Shown in pieces: positions 19,609 to 29,437 of a stretch of 44,450 nt of DNA. Each line of letters opens with the position of its first letter. Position 1 is the stretch's first letter. Position numbers and translations under genes: made by a program. Source of the stretch: Acidobacteriaceae bacterium (GTDB taxonomy: Bacteria; Acidobacteriota; Terriglobia; Terriglobales; Acidobacteriaceae); contig JASHRH010000047.1 of the NCBI GenBank assembly GCA_030037475.1, positions 1 to 44,450 on the forward strand, written 5' to 3'. The notes under the pieces were generated by a model. The model saw only the letters and a list, made by a program, of their open reading frames with translations, did no database searches and was not told the DNA's origin.

Positions 19609-20181
19609 CTAAACCCGCTCCACCAACAGCACCTGATCGTCGTTGTCCACTTCGCGCAGCTTCACTTCGATAATCTCGCGCTGCGAAGTCGGCACCGACC
19701 GGCCGACAAATGTCGCCTCAATCGGCAGCTCCCGGTGCCCGCGATCGATGAGCACCAGCAACTGCACGCGCCGCGGACGGCCATGATCGAAGAGCGCGTC
19801 CAGCGCGGCGCGAATCGTCCGGCCCGTGTACAGCACGTCATCGATCAGGATCACGTCCCGCCCATTCACGTCGAATCCCAGCGAACTGGGCGCTACGACC
19901 GGCCGCACATCGCGCGTCGACAGGTCGTCGCGGTAGAAGCTGATGTCGAGCACGCCGGTATCCACGGGATGTTTTTCGATCCCGCTGATAAGAACCGCCA
20001 GCCGCTCAGCAATGGGAACGCCGCGCCGCCTGATGCCCACCAGCCCCAGTGTCTCGGCCCCGTTGTTCTTTTCAATGATCTGATGAGCCAGCCGGACCAG
20101 CGTCCGTTCGATCTCCGAGGCGGACATAATCCGCCCCTTCTCGCGCAATTTGGGCGTAGCGTCGGTTTGCAGCTCAGACAT
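19609..20181 (-). CDS. pyrR: Bifunctional pyr operon regulator / uracil phosphoribosyltransferase
   Basis: DVILIDDVLYTGRTIRAALDAL PRPP-binding motif; MSASEIERTLVRLAHQIIEKNNG; immediately upstream of pyrB. Confidence 0.94.
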   Translation of the reverse strand: MSELQTDATPKLREKGRIMSASEIERTLVRLAHQIIEKNNGAETLGLVGIRRRGVPIAERLAVLISGIEKHPVDTGVLDISFYRDDLSTRDVRPVVAPSSLGFDVNGRDVILIDDVLYTGRTIRAALDALFDHGRPRRVQLLVLIDRGHRELPIEATFVGRSVPTSQREIIEVKLREVDNDDQVLLVERV

Positions 20182-20253
20182 AAGGTTAAAGGCGATGATA
20201 CGAGGCCGCGACCCGCGCCGCAAGAGCGTCAGCCAGCCGATCCGCCTGGCGCC

Positions 20254-20937
20254 TCACATGCTGCGCTGCGCGCGCGCTCGAGTCGACTGCCACCAGCCGC
20301 CGAGTGCGCCGCCCAGTGCGGCAAACAGCAGGATGCCCACGGACATGGTCAATGCCGTCATCAATTGCAGGGCGGCGTGGCCGTCCGGAGACAGCACGAA
20401 TCCAGCCATCATTTTCATCATGCGCGCCGCCTCCGCCGGAGACGCCCCCTGCTGCGCGCTGGCTTTGTTCCACATGTCGAGGAACTGGTGGGCGTATGCC
20501 TGATACGCCGAATCGATGGCTGCGCCTCCATGCATCACATAGCGCTCAATCACCATGCGTATCGCATAAGCGCCGCAGGCCAGGAGTGCCGCAACGATCC
20601 CCAGAATTGAACCGACCCGCCACCCCAGACGCCCATCTATCCGCCCGGCAGTGCGCCTCTGGTACAGCCAGATCGTCAGAACTCCCGCGCCCAGAACAAC
20701 AACCAGGCTCGTGGCTACCAGTCCGGAAAACAAGCCCAGAGGAACGGCTGTCATCAACGCCGACAAAATCGCCGCCCGCCACTGAACCCGGTGGGCTTCG
20801 CTCTGAAACCGGATCGCCGTTTGTGCCGGAGTCCCGGGCTCAACGGCCTCCACGACATATTGCGGCGCACCGCAATGCGGGCAAAATACCTCGCTCTCCT
20901 GCAGAGCATTTCCGCAGCGATGGCACAGCAACTCCAT
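20254..20937 (-). CDS. Zinc-ribbon membrane protein of unknown function
   Basis: N-terminal CHRCGNALQESEVFCPHCGAPQ zinc ribbon followed by TM segments. Confidence 0.8.
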   Translation of the reverse strand: MELLCHRCGNALQESEVFCPHCGAPQYVVEAVEPGTPAQTAIRFQSEAHRVQWRAAILSALMTAVPLGLFSGLVATSLVVVLGAGVLTIWLYQRRTAGRIDGRLGWRVGSILGIVAALLACGAYAIRMVIERYVMHGGAAIDSAYQAYAHQFLDMWNKASAQQGASPAEAARMMKMMAGFVLSPDGHAALQLMTALTMSVGILLFAALGGALGGWWQSTRARAQRSM

Positions 20938-21006
20938 GATTTGAACCTATCGTATGCAGGCGGCGGGCGCAACGCGCCAGGGGTTCTGAACCCCGCAGGA
21001 TTCGCG

Positions 21007-21615
21007 TCAATCGCTGTTACCGGAGTTTCCCGTGCTGCCGCCGGGCAGTTGCAGGTCGATCAGCGCGAACCGAGTTCCCTGGCCGCTGCTCTTCAGCGCG
21101 AAGATATGCTGGTGATGTTTCGACCCCGCGCGGAGCGTGAAGTCGTTCTTATCCTCTACATTCACTCCGTTCACCTGGACGCGGGAGTTGCTTTCGTGGC
21201 ATGTCAACCCTTCGCTGGTGACTGTGGGCGTGCCCACCGCGCGATCTCCCTGGCAGGAGAGCACGTCGCCGAATCGCCCGAGCGCGTTCCTGTAGAACGC
21301 GACCACCTTGTTCTGCGCATCGAGGGTTGTGTACGTCACCACGTCCACGCGCATCTGCCATTGACCAAATCCCATCCGCACATCCGCCGACTTGTCCCCG
21401 TCGCTGTCCGGCGTCAATTGCGCTCCCGGATACGCGGGCAAGCCAAGGTCCGCCGCCGTCGTCTGGCCGGAGCGCACCTGCATTCCGCCCAGCGGCGTCT
21501 CGATCCGGACATTCTTGTCCTCGCCGTTCTTTCCTTTGTCCACCTGGACGTGGCACCCGGCCACACCCAGCATTGCTCCTAAAATCAGCACACCCGGCAG
21601 TACACGCATCCTCAT
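21007..21615 (-). CDS. Putative lipoprotein of unknown function
   Basis: ATG 21615 (MRMRVLPGVLILGAMLGVAGCHVQVDKG) with lipobox VAGC; ORF-track start at 21891 runs into the tRNA and is rejected. Confidence 0.75.
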   Translation of the reverse strand: MRMRVLPGVLILGAMLGVAGCHVQVDKGKNGEDKNVRIETPLGGMQVRSGQTTAADLGLPAYPGAQLTPDSDGDKSADVRMGFGQWQMRVDVVTYTTLDAQNKVVAFYRNALGRFGDVLSCQGDRAVGTPTVTSEGLTCHESNSRVQVNGVNVEDKNDFTLRAGSKHHQHIFALKSSGQGTRFALIDLQLPGGSTGNSGNSD

Positions 21616-21851
21616 ACCCGATACCTCTACACGAGAACCATACGCCCTGGGAGGGAGCTTAGTTCCCACCAATCTCTCGAGATAGTTGCGGTGTGCCCAG
21701 GGGTCTGCCCGAAGACAAATGACCGCGGTCCGATGAGAATCAGGGCTGGAGGCAATCTCGATACGACAGATGCTCCAGGAGATGCCGAGGCGTACGACTG
21801 CTCCGGGATCGCAGATCGGCTTCCGAATGTGTAAGTGGTTGATTCTGGAAA

Positions 21852-21928
21852 TGGTCGGGACGGGCAGATTTGAACTGCCGACCCCTCGCACCCCAAGCGA
21901 GTGCTCTACCAGGCTGAGCCACGTCCCG
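21852..21928 (-). tRNA. tRNA-Pro (anticodon GGG), CCA encoded
   Basis: CGGGACG...CGTCCCG acceptor + ACCA; anticodon arm CTCGC-TTGGGGT-GCGAG; T arm GGCAG-TTCAAAT-CTGCC. Confidence 0.95.
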
Positions 21929-22098
21929 ACTCCTGCAAGTCTACCACCCCCCTCCGCTCAGCAGTTCAGCCGCCTCGCCGACTCATCACGGCTGGGTCAG
22001 CTCTTCGATGGCCTCGTTCCCGATGTTCAGAGCCGCAGGGATCCAGGCGATTCGACTCCACTGTTGCCTTCAGGGGAATCCGCTCATTACACCAAACG

Positions 22099-24303
22099 TT
22101 ATGGCAGCGCGAAGGCGATGTAGCTGCCGCCGGTGGGACCGTTCGGATCGCGTCCGCCGCTCGAAGCTACGACGACATACTGCTTTCCGTCGACGGAGTA
22201 TGTCGCCGGAGTTGCAAGCCCCGCGAATGGCAGCGTTGTTTGCCAGAGCAGCGCGCCGGTTCGGCTGTCAAAGGCCCGAAACATGCGATCGTAAACGGTG
22301 GCAGCGATAAACACCAGTCCGCCCGCCGTCAGCACTGGTCCACCATAGTTTTCCGAACCCGTGTTGCCCATGCCATGCGCGGCCAGCGCGGGATACTGTC
22401 CGAGCGGGATCTTCCAGAGATATTTGCCGGTGTTCAGGTCAATCGCGCTCAGGGTGCCCCACGGCGGGGCGATGGCTGGATAGCCATCGGGGTCCAGGAA
22501 CTTGCGGTACCCGGTGAAGTTGTATTGCGATCCGGGCCCGCCGGCCATGATTGCGTTCTGTCCGCGCTCTTCGATGGGGTTTCGAAGATACCCATAAATG
22601 AGGGCGACCTTGTTCGCACCCAGTGCCGGGAACGCCGGCATCCGTCCGCGGCCATGCGCAATGATTCCCGCCATCTGCTGCTCGCTGAACTTCTCCGTCA
22701 CGTGCTGCAGCGACGGGAAAGCCGGCGGCGAACCGGCGCGATCCTGCCCATGGCAGATGGCGCACTGCGCGTGGTAGAGCGCCGAACCCGGTGACTGGCC
22801 CGGAGACTCGCGGGTCAACCCGCCTGTCCATGCCATTTCATTAGCATTGACGTACAGAACGCCGGTAACCGGGTCGACCGCGGGCCCTCCCCATTCTGCG
22901 CCGCCGTCAAAGCCGGGAAAGACGATGGTCTGCTTATCTACAGCAAAGGGGACAAACTGACCATCGCTGCGGAAGGTGGCGAAGGTCCTGAGCGCCCAGG
23001 CATGCGCTGCCGGAGTGCGTGTCGTGAGCATGTCGGCGGTGAGTCGCTGCCGCGTGAATGGCATGGGCAACAGAGGCATCGGCTGGGTCGGCGATGCCTT
23101 CTCGCCGGGGACAGTGCTCGCGGGGTAGGCATGTTCCTCGATGGGAAAGAGCGGCGCACCGGTGACGCGATTGAACAGATAGACCACGCCCTGCTTGGTC
23201 GTCTGAGCGATCGCGTCCACCGCGTGGCCATCGCGCTCCACCGTTACCAGCGCCGGCGGAGCAGGCAAATCACGGTCCCAGATATCGTGATGAACGTCCT
23301 GAAAATACCAGAGGCGCTTGCCCGTCGCCGCGTCGAGCGCGATCAGGCAGTCGGCGAAGAGATCGTTGCCGATGCGATCGGCTCCATAGAAATCAAAAAC
23401 GGCTGAACCGGTGGGCACATAGAGGATGCCGCGCCGTGCATCCAGCGTCATCCCGGCCCAGTTGTTCGCCGCGCCCGCCGTTTTCCAGGCGCCGGATGGC
23501 CATGTGCTGTTTCCGAACTCGCCTGGCCGGGGAATCGGATGAAACGTCCAGCGCAACTTGCCGGTGCGCACGTCGAAGGCACGAATGTCCCCCGGAGGCG
23601 CCGGATGCGTCTCGGGATTGCGCCCGCCGACGATGATCAGATCGCGATAAACGAGTCCCGGAGTGGTGAGCGCGATGGATTGCTGCCGGTAGTCCTCGCC
23701 GGGGCGCAGACCCCTGCGCAGATCGATGCGGCCGTTCTCGCCGAATTCGCGTACTGGTTGACCGGACGCCGGGTCAAGTGCATACAGGTAATTCATCACT
23801 CCCGCGAAAAGACGGGCATGGTGGCCATCAGTCCAGTACGATAACCCGCGCGAAGGCTGCGAATTTTCCACGCCGGGGTCGAACTGCCAGAGTCGTTTGC
23901 CCGCCGTCGCATCGAGTGCGAAGATTTTGCCGCCCGGCGTACAGGCAAACAATCGTCCGTCGATGATCAGCGGATTGGTCTCGATATTGCCGGTCTCGCC
24001 TGTGTCATAGCGCCACGCGACGCGTAAGCGCTGCACGTTGGTGCGATTGATCTGCGTCAGCGGAGAATAGTGGTCGCCGTTGATCTCTCCGTTGTAGGTG
24101 GCCCAGTTTACGTCCGTGCCAGATGGATGGCTGTGATCCAAAAACAGCACAGCGGCGGCCGCAAGGCAGGCCAGAGCCGCGCCCCGGAGGATAAGAGTAC
24201 GAGAGCGCCGATGCAAGTGCGGTGTCCTGAAAATCAGTTCAAACAGTCTACTGCCCGTCAACATCCGCTCGCCAGGTTTGCGAGCTCTGCCCGGAACACG
24301 CAT
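22099..24303 (-). CDS. PQQ-dependent (quinoprotein) membrane dehydrogenase with internal cytochrome c domain
   Basis: N-terminal TM; DVNWATYNGEINGDHYSPLTQINRTNVQRLRVAWRYDTGE; beta-propeller repeats; CAICHGQD haem c motif. True start could be an internal ATG (MLTGSRLF). Confidence 0.9.
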   Translation of the reverse strand: MRVPGRARKPGERMLTGSRLFELIFRTPHLHRRSRTLILRGAALACLAAAAVLFLDHSHPSGTDVNWATYNGEINGDHYSPLTQINRTNVQRLRVAWRYDTGETGNIETNPLIIDGRLFACTPGGKIFALDATAGKRLWQFDPGVENSQPSRGLSYWTDGHHARLFAGVMNYLYALDPASGQPVREFGENGRIDLRRGLRPGEDYRQQSIALTTPGLVYRDLIIVGGRNPETHPAPPGDIRAFDVRTGKLRWTFHPIPRPGEFGNSTWPSGAWKTAGAANNWAGMTLDARRGILYVPTGSAVFDFYGADRIGNDLFADCLIALDAATGKRLWYFQDVHHDIWDRDLPAPPALVTVERDGHAVDAIAQTTKQGVVYLFNRVTGAPLFPIEEHAYPASTVPGEKASPTQPMPLLPMPFTRQRLTADMLTTRTPAAHAWALRTFATFRSDGQFVPFAVDKQTIVFPGFDGGAEWGGPAVDPVTGVLYVNANEMAWTGGLTRESPGQSPGSALYHAQCAICHGQDRAGSPPAFPSLQHVTEKFSEQQMAGIIAHGRGRMPAFPALGANKVALIYGYLRNPIEERGQNAIMAGGPGSQYNFTGYRKFLDPDGYPAIAPPWGTLSAIDLNTGKYLWKIPLGQYPALAAHGMGNTGSENYGGPVLTAGGLVFIAATVYDRMFRAFDSRTGALLWQTTLPFAGLATPATYSVDGKQYVVVASSGGRDPNGPTGGSYIAFALP

Positions 24304-24489
24304 ACCTGATCTGCCCGATCTTTTGTACCAGCCGGAAAGTTAGTCTTCGACGGGTTCAGATTGCAGTCAGCACGCAGCCAGCCGCGTACTGACTGGTGGT
24401 CCAAAAAAGCCGGGACCGATCAGCGGAACTCTGAATCTTCGCAGACCCAGCTTCCCGGTTCTCGATCCGATGGACAACCTGTTGAAACC

Positions 24490-26814
24490 TCACAACCAGC
24501 GCGCCAAGCCGACACGCCGCAGCAGGTCCTGAAAGCGCGGATCGGACTTCAGCCCTTCCAGGCCTGGCCGGACAGCAAGGCTGACCAGAAGGCTGGCACG
24601 TTGCCGGTACGCCTCTTCGAGCCAGCGTATGGCCTCGTCATGGTCGCCAAGCACCGCGCAGGTACACCCGAGGAAAAAGGCAGCGGGGCCGGTGACGCGC
24701 GCGTTCCTGAAGGGTTCCAGGACGCGGCGGGAGTCATCCGGCTTGCCGGTGAGGGCCAGGATCATTCCGCGGCCGAGCTCGGTGGGGACTGCGAATCCAC
24801 GTGCTTTCTCCAGCTCTTCGAAGGCCTTTTCCGGAAGCTGTTTCCAGGCGTAGCAGATGCTCAGGACAAAGTGCGACAGGACGAACTCCGGCTCCAGTTC
24901 CAGGGCGCGCAGAAATCCCGCGATGGCCTCATCGAAGTGGCCGGAATAGTAATGGAGCAGCGCGCGGTAATACACCGACAAGACACTGAGAGGGTTGAGT
25001 TCGAGCGCCCGGTCGATTCGGCGCAAGGCGTCGTCAAACTTGCCCCGGTACAGGAACAGGTGGCATGTGATCCACAATCCGGCTTCGGAGTTTGGGTCGA
25101 GATCCAGAGCGCGGCGAGCTTCCTGATCGGCTGATTCCCACTGCCAATCGAATACATGGACAAAGGCCAGAGCCGCGTGGGCGTCGGCCAAATCCGGGTC
25201 GATGGCGAGAGCCTTCATGGCGGACGCCCTGGCGTTGTAGGCTGCCTCGCCCACAGGCAGCAAGCTGAGTACCTGCGACATGATGTACTGCATCGCGATC
25301 CACGCATGAGCGGAGGCGAACTCCGGATCGATAGCCGTCGCCTGGCGGAAGTATTCCAGGGATTGCAGCAGTCCCTGAGCGCCACGAGCGCTCGTGTGGC
25401 GAGCGCGGAGGTAGAGTTCGTACGCCTCGGGGCTCTGCGTATGCCGCCTGGCGAGCTGCTTCTCTTCCGTGGGACTCAGCTTCACCTTCAGCTTGTCGAA
25501 GATGACCCGGGCGATTTCCTCCTGGACATCGAAGATGTCGTCGAGCTGGCGCTTGTAGCGCTCACCCCAGAGCTGCCATCCGTTGCGAACATCGGTGAGC
25601 TCCGCGCTGATGACCAGGGTTCCTCCACGCTGCATCACGCGGCCGGTGAGCACGGCGCGGACCTTCAGCTCGCGCCCAACTTTCTGCGGATCCCCGGTCT
25701 GGCCCTTGTAGCGGAAGGCGGCGCCGCGCGCCAGCACGCGCAGCCGGCCAAGCTGCGAAAGGCTGTTGATGAGGCTTTCGGCGATTCCATCGCTGAGGTA
25801 TTCGGAGTCGGGATCTCCGCTGGCGTTTTCGAAGGGAAGCACGGCGACGGCGTCGGCCTCTTCCCCCGACTGGTCATCCTTTGCGGCTGCGACGGCCACG
25901 CTGCCTGAATCGAGGTCGCGCTTGAGCCGCTTGAGATCCGCCAGCATGTCACCAGCAGTCTGGTAGCGGAGCTGACGGTCCTTCTCCATCGACCTGGAGA
26001 CGATTTCCCCAAGCCTCTTGGGAAGCACAGCGTTCAACTGAACCGGCGGCGGTGGAGTCTGGTGCAGAATCGCATCGAAGATCGCGGCGGAGGTTGGGCC
26101 TGAGAAGGCCTGCCTGCCGGTTGCGACTTCGTAGAGCACCAGTCCGAAGCTGAACAGATCAGTGCGCGCGTCGAGTTCCTGGCCGAGCGCCTGCTCCGGC
26201 GACATGTAGGCGATGGTGCCCATGGCGGTTCCGGGGCTGGTGAGCGCTTCTTCGGGACTTCCGGTGACTGTCGGCGCCGCGAACTGGCCGAAGGAGGCGT
26301 CTTTGGACGGCGCGAACTTCGCGAGACCGAAGTCGAGAATTTTGGCCTGGCTGCGGTCGGTGATGAGGATATTGGCCGGCTTGATGTCGCGATGCGTGAT
26401 GCCTCGCTGGTGCGCGCTGTCGAGCGCGTCAGCGATCTGAACGGCGAGGTCGAGCAGAACCGTTATCGGCATCGGCGGAGTCACCTTTCCCGAGCGGTCA
26501 CAGGACGCCGAGAGATGTTCCCTGAGCGTCTGGCCCTGAAGCATCTCCATGGCGATGTACGGCAGCCCTTCGTGCTCGCCGAGGCCGTAAAGGGTGCAGA
26601 TGTTGGGATGGTTGAGCGAAGCGAGGACTTTGGCTTCGCGCTCGAAGCGGCCGATGCGCTCCGTGTCGGCGGCGAAGGCGGCGGGCAGGACTTTGAGAGC
26701 GACTTCGCGACCGAGCCTGGTGTCGCGGGCGCGGTACACCTCGCCCATGCCGCCACTCCCGATGGAGGAGAGGATCTCGTACGGGCCGAGTTTATCGCCT
26801 GGAGAAACGGGCAT
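24490..26814 (-). CDS. Serine/threonine protein kinase with C-terminal TPR region
   Basis: GSGGMGEVYRARD, HRDIKPANILI, KILDFGLAKF, GTIAYMSPEQALG; C-terminal tandem TPR-like repeats. Confidence 0.94.
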   Translation of the reverse strand: MPVSPGDKLGPYEILSSIGSGGMGEVYRARDTRLGREVALKVLPAAFAADTERIGRFEREAKVLASLNHPNICTLYGLGEHEGLPYIAMEMLQGQTLREHLSASCDRSGKVTPPMPITVLLDLAVQIADALDSAHQRGITHRDIKPANILITDRSQAKILDFGLAKFAPSKDASFGQFAAPTVTGSPEEALTSPGTAMGTIAYMSPEQALGQELDARTDLFSFGLVLYEVATGRQAFSGPTSAAIFDAILHQTPPPPVQLNAVLPKRLGEIVSRSMEKDRQLRYQTAGDMLADLKRLKRDLDSGSVAVAAAKDDQSGEEADAVAVLPFENASGDPDSEYLSDGIAESLINSLSQLGRLRVLARGAAFRYKGQTGDPQKVGRELKVRAVLTGRVMQRGGTLVISAELTDVRNGWQLWGERYKRQLDDIFDVQEEIARVIFDKLKVKLSPTEEKQLARRHTQSPEAYELYLRARHTSARGAQGLLQSLEYFRQATAIDPEFASAHAWIAMQYIMSQVLSLLPVGEAAYNARASAMKALAIDPDLADAHAALAFVHVFDWQWESADQEARRALDLDPNSEAGLWITCHLFLYRGKFDDALRRIDRALELNPLSVLSVYYRALLHYYSGHFDEAIAGFLRALELEPEFVLSHFVLSICYAWKQLPEKAFEELEKARGFAVPTELGRGMILALTGKPDDSRRVLEPFRNARVTGPAAFFLGCTCAVLGDHDEAIRWLEEAYRQRASLLVSLAVRPGLEGLKSDPRFQDLLRRVGLARWL

Positions 26815-26924
26815 AAGGATGACAGAAAGAGTCTAACCGAGCCAAAGGCAAATTACCCTGCCGGTGCGTTGCCCTCCAGGGTGAGAATCCGCGGAAGGCG
26901 GATCGCCTTTTCGGAGAGAGTGTC

Positions 26925-27171
26925 TCAGCGAACCTTGATGCAGAAGAAGCGGAGAGATGCCAGCCGCAGCGTCGTCATGCTGGAACTGTACTTCAGCTTG
27001 CTGAAAAGCATGGCCTGGTATTGCCGGATGTGGCCGGGACCAAGCTGAACGGGACGACGATGGAAGTACTGAATTGAAATGTTCCACGCCATGGACGCAG
27101 GACAGGATGGTTGAATCGGCGAAGTTACGCCGCCGTAACTCCTCAATCATGAGCTGACGCTGATGGGTCAC
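26925..27171 (-). pseudogene. Decayed tyrosine recombinase/integrase fragment (N-terminal SAM-like core-binding domain)
   Basis: Frame 1: VTHQRQLMIEELRRRNFADSTILSCVHGVEHFN; continues in another frame: YFHRRPVQLGPGHIRQYQAMLFSKLKYSSSMTTLRLASLRFFCIKVR*; no catalytic domain downstream. Confidence 0.65.
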
Positions 27172-27420
27172 AGATAAGTTCTCCTTCTCTGCGCCCCAGC
27201 CTGCTCGTCGGCCACAAACGCCAGCGCCGCAGCATGCGAATGCGTCCGCCGCAAAGCGGCTTCGTTCAAACGGGCTGACCGGCGATCCAGTCGTGCGCAC
27301 TCTGCGTTGCCTCGATTCCCATCACGCATGATCAACAGAGTGCGCCAGGCCAGCAAAATTGCGTTGCTGCTTAGAGTGTCCGGTCAGATCGGCCGGAGAA
27401 CGCTTTGCGTTACAGGCGAT

Positions 27421-28701
27421 TCACTTCACGTTTCCGATGCCGCCACGCAGCTCTGCTTTGATGGAGGCGATTTTGGAGCCGACCTCGGGATCCTGTTTCA
27501 TGGATTTCCAGCTATCCTGCAACAGCGCTGTGAGAACACCCAGGATGAGTCCCAATATCGTTGCGACGAAGAGGATGAGGAGGCGCTTCGGAGACGACTT
27601 GTGGTCCGGCACGATGGCCGGATCCACCACCTGAATCGGCGCGCCTTCTCTCGCCTGGTCCAGTCTGGCCAGCTCGTACTGCCGCGCCAGCACTTCGAAG
27701 ATCGTTTCGTAATATTTGACGTCGCGCAGCCGACGCACGTACTCCAGGCTGGCCTGAGGCACCATGCCTTTGGGTATGATCAGGGAATTGGGGTTCTGCT
27801 GCGAGCCGGCCAGACTTGCCAACTGGTCCTGGAGGCCTTTCAGTTCCTGCTGTGCCTCGATGATCTGGGCATTTTCGCCGGTAGCGAAGGTCTCCAAAGC
27901 CTGAATCTGAACCTCCTTGGCTGCAATCTGGGCACGCAGAGTAATGCCAGCATCAATCAGCGCACGCGCCTGGCTGGTGGGCTCGATCACGCCCGAGGTT
28001 TCCTCCATCTGCTCCAGAGACACTTCCGCATCCGCAAGCTTGTCTTTCGCCTGCTCGAGCTGCCCTCGGAAGAACTGAGCCCTCTGTCCCGCTTCCGTGA
28101 TCGCCAGGTGCTGCGAAAGATCCCGAAATAGATCGATGTAGCCATTGGCCAGCTCGGCGGCGCGCTGTGCATTCCGGTCCTCGACCGAGACATGGATCAG
28201 CCCGTCCTTGCCGTCGCCTTTGACCGTGACGTGATCCTCAAATTGCCTGCGTGCCGTTGAAAGGAGCTTCTTATGATATTCGCGCATCAAGCCGAAACGC
28301 TGCACCATACCATCCTCGACGGTTTGGCTTTTCAGCATGGCAACACACATGTCAATCGGATTTCTGATTCCGAAGCCGCCGCCGGTCAGTCTTGCCAGCG
28401 CGTCCAGGCTGCCCATCTCGGAGCCGAACGCTGCCGAAAGAGAAGACGATTCCAGCTGCGGGGGAAGCAGGACGACCTCCGCGGTGTACTCTTTCGGGGT
28501 GAGAAACGCGAGAAGGATACCCACCAGTACGCAGCTCGCCGTCACCCATGCAACTGTCCTCTGCCGCCTCGCGACGACGAGAACCAGGTCGAGCATAGAG
28601 ACTTCATGCTGATCGCAGCCGCCTGAAACATCAGTCCCCAGCGGTCGCGGGGAAGTCCTGGGCGACTGCTCGAAGTCGGAAACAGGTGTTTCGGTATTCA
28701 T
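27421..28701 (-). CDS. Wzz/GNVR-type polysaccharide chain-length determinant (co-polymerase)
   Basis: N-terminal TM after basic region, LTPKEYTAEVVLLPPQ; coiled coil; QYELARLDQAREGAPIQVVDPAIVPDHKSSPKRLLILFVATILGLILGVL. Confidence 0.92.
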   Translation of the reverse strand: MNTETPVSDFEQSPRTSPRPLGTDVSGGCDQHEVSMLDLVLVVARRQRTVAWVTASCVLVGILLAFLTPKEYTAEVVLLPPQLESSSLSAAFGSEMGSLDALARLTGGGFGIRNPIDMCVAMLKSQTVEDGMVQRFGLMREYHKKLLSTARRQFEDHVTVKGDGKDGLIHVSVEDRNAQRAAELANGYIDLFRDLSQHLAITEAGQRAQFFRGQLEQAKDKLADAEVSLEQMEETSGVIEPTSQARALIDAGITLRAQIAAKEVQIQALETFATGENAQIIEAQQELKGLQDQLASLAGSQQNPNSLIIPKGMVPQASLEYVRRLRDVKYYETIFEVLARQYELARLDQAREGAPIQVVDPAIVPDHKSSPKRLLILFVATILGLILGVLTALLQDSWKSMKQDPEVGSKIASIKAELRGGIGNVK

Positions 28702-28777
28702 TTATATCCAGGTCAGATCCTGTCTGATATTTTTAGTTTCCATGTCCGGATGTCCCAGAGATACTGAGAGCCATGCA

Positions 28778-29386
28778 CTATGGCTTTATCTGCGCAGTAG
28801 CGTCGATATCAATCGATACATCTTTACTCACCCGCAGCACGAAAGTGCTTGGATCTTTCAGTCCCCATTGAACATAAGGTACATCGAACTTCGCAACGAC
28901 AGACATTGCGCCCGGTGTCGGGTGAAGGTTAACAGTCACCTGCAAAGGATGATCCTGTCCTTGTAAATTAAGAACACCATCGATGGTCAGCGTCTGTGCG
29001 TGGTCCGGATCAAAAGCGCCATTTAGGTGTACCGGGCGGAAAGTTATCTCTCGATATTTATAACTCTCGAGAATGTTTTGGTGCATCTTCTGGTCTCGCG
29101 CAGTATTTCCGCTTTCTCCGCTTGTGGCATCGACGTCGAGCAGCCCCGTCATCTCGCCGGTTTTCAGATCAAGATGAACAAAGCCGCTCTTCAGTCTGAA
29201 GCTGCCATGAACGGTATGCAAAACAGCACCGAGCGTCCAATGAATTGAGGTGCTCGCTGGATCGAATGTTATGTCTATGCTTGACTTCTGCGCTCTGGCG
29301 GATATGTTCAACAGAAACAAAATCGGACAGAGACAAATACATGCCCTCAGCATCCGGTTTCGACCATGTGTAACTCTATGTTTCAC
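28778..29386 (-). CDS. YceI family secreted lipid-binding-like protein
   Basis: Signal peptide; ITFDPASTSIHWTLGAVLHTVHGSF; SGESGNTARDQKMHQNILES; GVLNLQGQDHPLQVTVNL. Confidence 0.88.
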   Translation of the reverse strand: MKHRVTHGRNRMLRACICLCPILFLLNISARAQKSSIDITFDPASTSIHWTLGAVLHTVHGSFRLKSGFVHLDLKTGEMTGLLDVDATSGESGNTARDQKMHQNILESYKYREITFRPVHLNGAFDPDHAQTLTIDGVLNLQGQDHPLQVTVNLHPTPGAMSVVAKFDVPYVQWGLKDPSTFVLRVSKDVSIDIDATAQIKP

Positions 29387-29437
29387 GCTGTTTGATCTCC
29401 ATCAGGTACCTGCATCACATTTCATCTCAGTTGAGAC

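Noticed and set aside
21616-21891. Extended N-terminus of the lipoprotein ORF 21007..21891
   Set aside because: Overlaps tRNA-Pro and lacks coding character; signal peptide/lipobox places the start at 21615.
27283-27624. Possible coding content in 27168..27356 (-) and 26833..27300 (-) outside the integrase remnant
   Set aside because: Low-complexity translations without recognisable similarity; only the recombinase-like stretch is supported.
28713-28727. TCAGA-tcctg-TCTGA hairpin followed by TATTTTTAG upstream of Wzz
   Set aside because: Only a 5-bp stem and no plus-strand gene to terminate; likely chance.
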